Assembly: GCA_014859215.1 (NCBI GenBank)
Contig: JACUUS010000156.1
Span: 1 to 5,270 of the forward strand
DNA: 5,270 nucleotides
Direction of reading: 5' to 3'
From: Dehalococcoidia bacterium
GTDB lineage: Bacteria > Chloroflexota > Dehalococcoidia > SZUA-161
Shown here: piece after piece, positions 1 through 3,783 of the stretch
Layout of the letters: each line of letters opens with the position of its first letter
How positions within the stretch are numbered: the first letter of the stretch is position 1
Made by a program: the position numbers and the translations under genes
Notes under the pieces: generated by a model
Seen by the model: the letters and a program-made list of their open reading frames with translations, nothing else
Told to the model about the DNA's origin: nothing
The model's database searches: none

Positions 1-79
1 CCCTCCCCTGGCGGCCCGAGGCCCGCCGCTACATTGCCCGAACCGGCCTCAGCGATTATGACTGTACGTCGAATGGCAG
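1..79. repeat. Long direct repeat, copy 1 (cut by or abutting the window edge)
   Basis: Bases 1-79 match 271-350 with one substitution (t at 56, a at 326) and one single-base gap (an extra c at 341). The copies begin exactly 270 bp apart. Similarity fades after 79, where this copy runs into an AT-rich stretch. Copy 1 starts at the window edge, so its true left boundary is unknown. No terminal inverted repeats or transposase are visible. Confidence 0.9.
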
Positions 80-159
80 ACCCGTATAAATACAAGCTGT
101 AATCACAAGGAAAGGGCTGTTGTGCGGCCGCAGGGCGGCCCGGGTCCGCCACCCTTACC

Positions 160-198
160 CCACAACAGGCCGGACCTTATTCCCGACCACAACAGGCC
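160..198. repeat. Pair of 12-bp direct repeats (ccacaacaggcc)
   Basis: The 12-mer ccacaacaggcc occurs at 160-171 and again, identical, at 187-198, with starts 27 bp apart. An inverted pair, ggtccg at 143-148 and cggacc at 171-176, overlaps the first copy and could form a weak hairpin with a 22-bp loop. No function can be assigned. Confidence 0.6.
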
Positions 199-218
199 TC
201 CGGTCTCCAATCTTCCGG

Positions 219-243
219 TTTCGCATTTGTTTCGGATTTCGTG
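219..243. repeat. 25-bp AT-rich repeat, copy 1 (tttcgcatttgtttcgg...)
   Basis: This 25-bp stretch is matched at 393-417 with one difference (c at 223, a at 397). It belongs to a looser family of ttcg/gattt-type motifs that continues to about 260. Such runs give 'FRIS/FRIF' peptides in one frame, which explains the spurious open frames across this region. Confidence 0.8.
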
Positions 244-270
244 TTCCATGTTTCGAATTTCCCATTCCGC

Positions 271-350
271 CCCTCCCCTGGCGGCCCGAGGCCCGCCGCT
301 ACATTGCCCGAACCGGCCTCAGCGAATATGACTGTACGTCCGAATGGCAG
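271..350. repeat. Long direct repeat, copy 2
   Basis: This is the second copy of the ~80-bp repeat, beginning ccctcccctggcggcccgag and ending at cgaatggcag (350). The left boundary is where similarity starts at the window edge, so the unit may be longer. The sequence after 350 (ccggtgtagc, then the 361-378 palindrome) has no equivalent after copy 1. Confidence 0.9.
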
Positions 351-360
351 CCGGTGTAGC

Positions 361-378
361 GGTCCGCCTTGGCGGACC
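361..378. repeat. Perfect palindrome with 8-bp arms
   Basis: ggtccgcc (361-368) and ggcggacc (371-378) are exact reverse complements separated by tt. The RNA would form a strong GC-rich stem-loop. No T-run follows, so it is not a typical intrinsic terminator. A lone copy of the left arm occurs at 143-150. It may be a REP-like element. Confidence 0.7.
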
Positions 379-392
379 CCGTCCAAGAGGGG

Positions 393-417
393 TTTCGAAT
401 TTGTTTCGGATTTCGTG
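393..417. repeat. 25-bp AT-rich repeat, copy 2
   Basis: This is the second copy of the 219-243 motif, followed by a further degenerate stretch (cttcggatttaggattttt) to about 436. The two copies start 174 bp apart, which differs from the 270-bp spacing of the long repeat. The motifs therefore did not arise by a single duplication of the whole block. Confidence 0.8.
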
Positions 418-449
418 CTTCGGATTTAGGATTTTTCCTCCCATCCATC

Positions 450-467
450 CCCGCCGCTACGTTGCCC
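450..467. repeat. Third, short copy of the direct-repeat core
   Basis: The 18 bases here match 22-39 and 292-309 (cccgccgctacattgccc) with one substitution (g for a at 461). This suggests the long repeat is a mosaic of shorter dispersed motifs rather than one simple duplication. Confidence 0.7.
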
Positions 468-498
468 TCACCCTAACCCCCTCCCTGAGGGAGAGGGA
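466..498. repeat. Dispersed-type hairpin element (ctccc-tga-gggag)
   Basis: A C-rich stretch (ccctcaccctaacccc, 465-480) leads into a stem of ctccc (481-485) and gggag (489-493) with loop tga, followed by aggga. From general familiarity, a phrase of this kind recurs in intergenic regions of many bacterial genomes. Only one copy lies in this window, so dispersal cannot be shown here. Confidence 0.5.
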
Positions 499-513
499 AT
501 CTGATTGTGAACT

Positions 514-603
514 GAACCTCAATCTCAATCTGAGTCTGAATCTGAGTCTTAATCTTAATCTTGATCTCAATCTGAATCTTAATCTTAATCTTAATCTTAA
601 TCT
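514..603. repeat. Tandem array of fifteen 6-bp units (consensus NAATCT)
   Basis: Fifteen consecutive hexamers can be laid out without a gap. The consensus is N-A-A-T-C-T, and the first base is usually t, c or g. Units at 532, 544 and 562 carry an a-to-g change at position 2 or 3, and the first unit is gaacct. The last four units (580-603) are identical taatct. On the minus strand this reads as AGATTN, superficially telomere-like. Because 6 is a multiple of 3, every frame stays open, producing the alternating two-residue phantom peptides on both strands. Confidence 0.9.
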
Positions 604-638
604 CAATTCTCCATTCTCAATTCTCAATCTCGATTGAC
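604..638. repeat. Tandem array of 7-bp units continuing from the 6-bp array
   Basis: The unit length changes from 6 to 7: caattct (604), ccattct (611), caattct (618), caatctc (625), gattgac (632). The last unit is diverged and contains the first five bases of the promoter -35 box. A small inverted repeat, caatc/gattg (625-636), sits at the end. Confidence 0.75.
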
Positions 639-662
639 TCAACTCCGCCGGAGTCTTACAAT
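634..662 (+). promoter_or_regulatory. Sigma70-type promoter for the oxidoreductase operon
   Basis: The -35 box TTGACT (634-639) matches the TTGACA consensus at 5 of 6 bases. After a 17-bp spacer, the -10 box TACAAT (657-662) matches TATAAT at 5 of 6. Spacing is optimal. Transcription would begin at about 668-670, only 3-5 bases before the ATG at 673. This fits the lack of a Shine-Dalgarno sequence at a proper distance from that ATG. It also argues against the in-frame TTG at 634, which would lie in the promoter. The call rests on sequence match alone. Confidence 0.6.
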
Positions 663-668
663 TGAGTC
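636..668. promoter_or_regulatory. Nested inverted repeats over the promoter (candidate operator)
   Basis: The outer arms gactcaa (636-642) and ttgagtc (662-668) are exact reverse complements. One overlaps the -35 box and the other lies at the end of the -10 box and start region. Inside them, actcc (642-646) and ggagt (650-654) form a second exact inverted repeat within the spacer. The outer left arm is also part of the small palindrome TTGA-C-TCAA (634-642). Symmetry covering both core promoter boxes is what a dimeric repressor site would look like. No regulator gene is in the window to pair with it. Confidence 0.4.
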
Positions 669-672
669 CATT

Positions 673-921
673 ATGGCAGGCACAGGCCCGGAGCATCGTG
701 GGCTGGCGAAGGCGAAGGGATATATCCAGATCGACCAGGAGCTCTGCAAAGGCTGCGGAGTCTGCATCTTCTTCTGCCCCAAAGAATGCATTACGACCTC
801 CACGAAGTTGAACGCCGCCGGTTATCTCCCAGCCACTTACAGCACCGACAGCGAATGTACAGGCTGCGCTGTCTGTGCTCTTGTCTGCCCCGAGGTCGCG
901 ATAGAGGTGTACCGTGCCTAG
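673..921 (+). CDS. korD: 2-oxoacid:ferredoxin oxidoreductase, delta subunit (2x[4Fe-4S] ferredoxin)
   Basis: This 82-residue protein is the electron-exit subunit of the OFOR encoded with the next three genes. Two bacterial-ferredoxin motifs are intact: Cys25-x2-Cys28-x2-Cys31-x3-Cys35-Pro, and Cys62-x2-Cys65-x2-Cys68-x3-Cys72-Pro. It should therefore hold two [4Fe-4S] clusters that pass electrons from the catalytic core to free ferredoxin in the cytoplasm. An additional Cys39 follows the first motif. Length and the short N-terminal extension suit the separate delta subunits of KorDABC/VorDABC enzymes. I chose ATG 673 over the in-frame TTG at 634, because the TTG lies inside the promoter and repeat tail. 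No Shine-Dalgarno sequence stands at a usable distance (GGAG at 650-653 is 19 bases away), consistent with a near-leaderless message. The stop overlaps the alpha gene by 8 bp. The ferredoxin assignment is very secure; the subunit assignment comes from the neighbours. Confidence 0.93.
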   Translation: MAGTGPEHRGLAKAKGYIQIDQELCKGCGVCIFFCPKECITTSTKLNAAGYLPATYSTDSECTGCAVCALVCPEVAIEVYRA

Positions 922-1990
922 AGTCCTCATGACAGGGAACGGCGCCATCGGGGAAGCAGCCATCAGGGCCGGGTGCCAGTGCTACTTCGGATACCCTATA
1001 ACGCCCCAAAACGAGCTGACCGAGTACATGGCTGCCCACCTCAGCCGCAGAAAAGGGTGCTCCTTTATCCAGGCGGAGAGCGAGATTGCCGCCATAAACA
1101 TGCTGTACGGCGCCAGCCTGGCTGGCGCGAGGGCCATGACCTCCTCTTCCAGTCCCGGGATAAGCCTCAAGCAGGAGGGCATTTCCTACCTGGCCGCGTG
1201 CGAGCTGCCAGCGGTTATCGTCAATATGTCCAGGGGAGGCCCCGGACTCGGGAGCATTTCCGCCGCGCAGTCGGACTACTTCCAGGCTACCCGCGGAGGA
1301 GGACACGGAGACTACAGGACAATTGTGCTCGCGCCTTCGTCCGCGCAGGAGCTGGTTGACCTCACGCAGCGGGCGTTCGACCTGGCGGACAAGTACTTCA
1401 TACCTGTCATTATCCTCGGCGACGCCATGCTCGGGCAGATGATGGAACCGGTCGAGTTCAGGCACGAAGCGCCGGCCGAGCCGCCCGTGAGGAGCAACGG
1501 ACTCAGGGGAGCCGCCGGAAGGCCGAGCAGGATAGTGAAGACCTTCACATCCAAACCCTCGGACCTGGAAGAGATAAACTGGAGCCTGTTCCGCCGCTAC
1601 CAGTTGATCAAGAAGCAGGAGACGAGCTGCGAGACCTTTATGATCGAGGACGCACAAATGGTGGTGGTCGCATTCGGCATCGCGGCCCGCATCGCCAGGG
1701 GAGCCATCAAGAGCGTCCGCGCAAACGGCCTCAAGGTGGGCATGCTGAGGCCGGTGACGCTCTGGCCGTTTCCCTGTGAGAAATTGCAGGAGCTGGCCGG
1801 CGGCGTGAGGCAGTACCTGGTCTTCGAAATGAACATGGGACAGATGGTCGAGGACGTTCAGTTGGCCCTGGCCGGCAGGGGTGAGGTCGCCTTCTACGGC
1901 AGGCCGGGCGGGGTCATTCCCACCCCCAGCGAGGTGTCCAGGGTGATAACGCGCCTCTATTACCAGAAAGGGCTGGAAATCTCGAAGTGA
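914..1990 (+). CDS. korA: 2-oxoacid:ferredoxin oxidoreductase, alpha subunit
   Basis: This 358-residue subunit supplies the pyrimidine-side TPP domain and the following domain of an OFOR (2-oxoacid + CoA + oxidised ferredoxin to acyl-CoA + CO2 + reduced ferredoxin). Visible marks are GYPITPQNE (26-34), the family's substrate-contacting 'YPITP' motif; SRGGPGLGS (106-114); QSDYFQATRGGGHGDYRTIV (119-138); and GMLRPVTLWPFP (276-287) with FEMNMGQM (304-311) in the C-terminal domain. There is no N-terminal gamma fusion, so this is the four-subunit form. The start is GTG 914, with GAGGTG at 904-909 as ribosome binding site, inside the delta gene. The two genes overlap by 8 bp and the alpha stop overlaps the beta start by 4 bp, implying coupled translation. 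The substrate could be 2-oxoglutarate, 2-oxoisovalerate or another 2-oxoacid, so the kor symbol is the family default rather than proof of specificity. Confidence 0.93.
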   Translation: MPRVLMTGNGAIGEAAIRAGCQCYFGYPITPQNELTEYMAAHLSRRKGCSFIQAESEIAAINMLYGASLAGARAMTSSSSPGISLKQEGISYLAACELPAVIVNMSRGGPGLGSISAAQSDYFQATRGGGHGDYRTIVLAPSSAQELVDLTQRAFDLADKYFIPVIILGDAMLGQMMEPVEFRHEAPAEPPVRSNGLRGAAGRPSRIVKTFTSKPSDLEEINWSLFRRYQLIKKQETSCETFMIEDAQMVVVAFGIAARIARGAIKSVRANGLKVGMLRPVTLWPFPCEKLQELAGGVRQYLVFEMNMGQMVEDVQLALAGRGEVAFYGRPGGVIPTPSEVSRVITRLYYQKGLEISK

Positions 1991-2739
1991 AGCAGGTCTA
2001 CTCCCGGCCGAAATACCTGAAGAGAACGCCTTTTCACTATTGTCCCGGCTGCGGGCATTCAATAGTGCACAGGATCATCGCCGAGCTCGTCGAAGAGATG
2101 GACATGCATGACCGGATTGTGGGCATCCCTCCGCCGGGCTGTTCGGTCTTCGCCTACCACTACCTGGACATAGACATGGCTGAGTCGGCCCACGGCAGGG
2201 GCGCGGCGGTAGCCACCGGCATGAAGCGAGTATCGCCGGACACCATAGTCTTCACGTATCAGGGCGACGGAGACCTGGCCGCCATAGGTACAGCCGAGAC
2301 CCTGCATGCCGCCAACAGGGGCGAATTGATAACGGCTGTCTTCATAAACAACGCCGTGTACGGGATGACCGGCGGCCAGATGGCCCCCACGACGCTGGCA
2401 GGCATGAATACTACCACAACGCCATACGGCCGGGAACCGCGCCTGGAGGGTTACCCCATCCGCATGAGCGAGATACTGGCCATGGTCAAGGGCTCAGTGT
2501 ACATCGAGCGTACCGCGGTCAACTCCCCGGCTAATATAAGAAAGACCAAGAAAGCGATCAGGAAGGCCTTTCAAACCCAGATCGACCGGCTGGGCTTCTC
2601 CCTGGTGGAAGTGCTTTCGCCGTGCCCCACCAACTGGAGAATGACTCCACTCGAGTCCTGGCAGTGGATTGATAAGGTAATGACGGCGGAATTCCCGCTT
2701 GGCGTAATAAAGGACGAGACCGGTAAAGATGCTGATTAA
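1987..2739 (+). CDS. korB: 2-oxoacid:ferredoxin oxidoreductase, beta subunit (TPP-binding)
   Basis: This 250-residue catalytic subunit binds the TPP diphosphate and the cluster nearest the active site. GDGD (93-96), then AAIGTAETLHAANRGE, and NNAVYGMTGGQMAPTT (121-136), form the TPP/Mg signature. Cys19 and Cys22 (CPGCGH), Cys52 (PPGCSVF) and Cys213 (SPCPT) are placed like the four cysteines that ligate the [4Fe-4S] cluster in OFOR beta subunits. DMAESAHGRGAAVATGMKR (63-81) is also typical of KorB/VorB-type proteins. The length is close to the usual ~250-290 residues, and the protein looks complete. Translation starts at GTG 1987, in a GTGA overlap with the alpha stop. The ribosome binding site is weak (GGAAA near 1975), so coupling from alpha is likely. 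The gamma start lies 11 bp inside its 3' end. The family is certain; the 2-oxoacid preference is not. Confidence 0.94.
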   Translation: MKQVYSRPKYLKRTPFHYCPGCGHSIVHRIIAELVEEMDMHDRIVGIPPPGCSVFAYHYLDIDMAESAHGRGAAVATGMKRVSPDTIVFTYQGDGDLAAIGTAETLHAANRGELITAVFINNAVYGMTGGQMAPTTLAGMNTTTTPYGREPRLEGYPIRMSEILAMVKGSVYIERTAVNSPANIRKTKKAIRKAFQTQIDRLGFSLVEVLSPCPTNWRMTPLESWQWIDKVMTAEFPLGVIKDETGKDAD

Positions 2740-3265
2740 GACCATTTTCGCGGGATTCGGTGGGCAGGGCGTGCTTTCGATGGGCCTGAACCTGGCGCAG
2801 GCTGCCATGATCGAGGGCAAGTATGTGACCTACCTGCCTTCGTACGGGGCGGAGGTACGCGGCGGCACCGCGAACTGCACTGTCGCCGTCTCGGATGCGG
2901 AAATCGCCTCGCCGGTCGCCTCCTCGCCGGAGTATGTTGTCGCCATGAACCAGCCTTCCCTGATCCGTTTCCAGAACCAGATCGAGTCGGGAGGCGTGTT
3001 CTTCATAAACTCGTCCCTGGTGGAAGCGGATATCGCGAGGGGCGATATAGACATTGTCCGCGTGCCCGCAAACAGGATCGCCGACGAGCTCAAGAGCCCG
3101 AGATCATCCAACATGGTGATGCTCGGCGCGTTCATCAGGAAGACCAACGTGGTTTCCATCGAGAGCATATCCAGGGCAATGAAGGAGACCCTGCAGAAGA
3201 AACCCAAGCTCATTGCCGTTAACGAGAAGGCCCTGTCTGCAGGGTACGAGCTGCCGGGTCTTTGA
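2729..3265 (+). CDS. korC: 2-oxoacid:ferredoxin oxidoreductase, gamma subunit
   Basis: This 178-residue protein is the gamma (catalytic-domain) subunit of pyruvate/ketoisovalerate-type oxidoreductases, a domain associated with CoA handling in this superfamily. Diagnostic marks are the N-terminal GFGGQGVLSMG loop (9-19), PSYGAEVRGGTANC (37-50), and NMVMLGAF (128-135), which follows a short Ser/Arg stretch. The size matches stand-alone gamma subunits (about 170-190 residues). ATG 2729 lies within the last codons of beta, an 11-bp overlap. Upstream, AAAGGACGAG in the beta gene is a somewhat distant ribosome binding site, so translational coupling probably matters. It is the last gene of the tight delta-alpha-beta-gamma block. 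The gap to the next plus-strand gene is 65 bp. Confidence 0.93.
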   Translation: MLIKTIFAGFGGQGVLSMGLNLAQAAMIEGKYVTYLPSYGAEVRGGTANCTVAVSDAEIASPVASSPEYVVAMNQPSLIRFQNQIESGGVFFINSSLVEADIARGDIDIVRVPANRIADELKSPRSSNMVMLGAFIRKTNVVSIESISRAMKETLQKKPKLIAVNEKALSAGYELPGL

Positions 3266-3330
3266 TCCTGCCTCGAACCCGCCGCGACAGCGGCCCGGTC
3301 TCTTAGCGCGCGGTAGCCCGGGAGGGACAA
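3266..3330 (+). other. Short spacer with a small GC hairpin
   Basis: The 65-bp gap between the gamma gene and the ACT-domain gene contains gccgc (3281-3285), loop gaca, and gcggc (3290-3294). The stem is only 5 bp and no T-run follows, so it is not a convincing terminator. At most it would modulate read-through. No promoter boxes were recognised, so the ACT gene may be read from the operon promoter. Confidence 0.35.
3321..3326 (+). promoter_or_regulatory. Strong ribosome binding site for the ACT-domain gene
   Basis: GGAGGG at 3321-3326, with ACAA before ATG 3331, is a near-ideal Shine-Dalgarno sequence. It fixes the start and is stronger than any site in the oxidoreductase genes. The ACT protein can therefore be translated independently of coupling. 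Confidence 0.8.
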
Positions 3331-3762
3331 ATGTCCGTAAGACAAATCTCAATCAGCCTTGAAAACGTTCCGGGGAAGTTCCTTGATGTCAGCGAATGCC
3401 TGGGAGTGGAAGGGATCAACATCCGGGCCATCTCCGTAGCTGATACATCGGATATAAGCACTGTCAGGTTCGTCACCGACGACCCGGACAAGACCTGCAA
3501 CGTCCTGAAAAGCCACGGTTACTCCATCAAGGAGACCGAGGTCATAGCCGTCGAAGTCCCCGACCATCCCGGCGGGCTGCGGGCGGTGCTCAAGCCCCTC
3601 AAGGAAGCCGGGATAAACGTTCATTTCCTCTACCCGTACCTGGGCCGTGGCGAAAGCGGTCAGCCCATCGTGATCGTGGGTGTGGACAGGACCCAGAAAG
3701 CGGTTGAGCTGCTGAAGAGGAACTGGGTCCATACCTTCGGCAGGGAGATCTACGCCCTCTAG
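3331..3762 (+). CDS. Tandem ACT-domain protein (probable amino-acid-sensing regulator)
   Basis: This 143-residue protein consists of two ACT domains with no catalytic part. ACT 1 (about 4-66) begins SLENVPGKFLDV, then GINIRAISVADTSDISTVRFV. ACT 2 (about 71-130) begins VEVPDHPGGLRAVLKPLKEAGINVHFLY. The Pro-Gly turn followed by a helix and a 'GINI/GINV' strand is the classic ACT ligand-site layout. The protein resembles the small stand-alone double-ACT proteins (COG4747 type) that, as far as I recall, are often found beside 2-oxoacid oxidoreductase and CoA-ligase genes. Such proteins are thought to bind amino acids, and a link here to amino-acid-derived 2-oxoacids is my inference. It lies 65 bp after the gamma gene on the same strand and ends 12 bp from the convergent gene. 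There is no DNA-binding domain, so any regulation would be allosteric or by protein contact. Confidence 0.85.
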   Translation: MSVRQISISLENVPGKFLDVSECLGVEGINIRAISVADTSDISTVRFVTDDPDKTCNVLKSHGYSIKETEVIAVEVPDHPGGLRAVLKPLKEAGINVHFLYPYLGRGESGQPIVIVGVDRTQKAVELLKRNWVHTFGREIYAL

Positions 3763-3765
3763 GCG

Positions 3766-3783
3766 GCCCGCATTCTACCGGGC
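3766..3783. terminator. Possible weak bidirectional terminator hairpin
   Basis: gcccg (3766-3770) and cgggc (3779-3783) flank an 8-base loop at the convergent junction. The right arm overlaps the last codons of the minus-strand gene. The stem is short and no clear T-run follows on either strand, so this is only suggestive. It is the only hairpin in the 12-bp gap where both genes must end. Confidence 0.25.

Larger units (their letters stand above)
1..633. other. Repeat-rich intergenic region without a credible gene
   Basis: I see no believable coding sequence here. Open frames exist on both strands, but they run straight through the repeats and translate to low-complexity strings: alternating Asn-Leu on plus, Arg-Leu on minus, and 'FRIS'-like runs. 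None has a recognisable domain. The region holds two long direct repeat copies, several shorter dispersed repeats, two hairpins and a 6/7-bp tandem array, each listed separately. Base composition swings from GC-rich (1-55, 120-175, 271-320) to AT-rich (200-265, 390-440, 500-633), unlike the uniform GC-rich genes to the right. It is best read as a long accumulation of dispersed intergenic repeats upstream of the oxidoreductase operon. The gene to the left lies outside the window. Confidence 0.75.

Noticed and set aside
84..95. TATAAAT at about 86-92 as a promoter -10 box
   Set aside because: No acceptable -35 box lies 16-19 bp upstream, and no gene follows.
120..429. Several 62-97 residue open frames in the left region, one preceded by an aaggaaagg stretch at about 109
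   Set aside because: They cross the direct repeats and the tttcggatttcg motifs, their peptides change character at each repeat boundary, and no frame is kept between the two repeat copies.
514..638. CRISPR array or telomere
   Set aside because: The units are 6-7 bp with no spacers, so it is not CRISPR. The telomere-like look (AGATTN on minus) sits inside a chromosome-like context next to a promoter and varies from unit to unit.
634..672. TTG at 634 as the start of the delta subunit (13 extra residues)
   Set aside because: The TTG coincides with the -35 box and the tail of the 7-bp repeats. The extra residues (TQLRRSLTIESI) are not ferredoxin-like, and a good ATG follows at 673.
457..963. 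Minus-strand frame with a long Arg-Leu repeat, and the plus-strand Asn-Leu frame at 344-637
   Set aside because: Both are by-products of the 6-bp array, whose period keeps every frame open. The non-repeat part of the minus frame is antisense to the delta gene.
791..2062. A 423-residue open frame on the minus strand, antisense to delta and alpha
   Set aside because: It is a GC-bias shadow: the plus strand here has unmistakable ferredoxin and OFOR alpha motifs, and the antisense translation (rich in His, Arg and Gly) shows no domain.
3281..3294. Intrinsic terminator after the gamma subunit
   Set aside because: The stem is only 5 bp and there is no T-run. The ACT gene follows closely with no promoter of its own that I can see, so read-through seems more likely.
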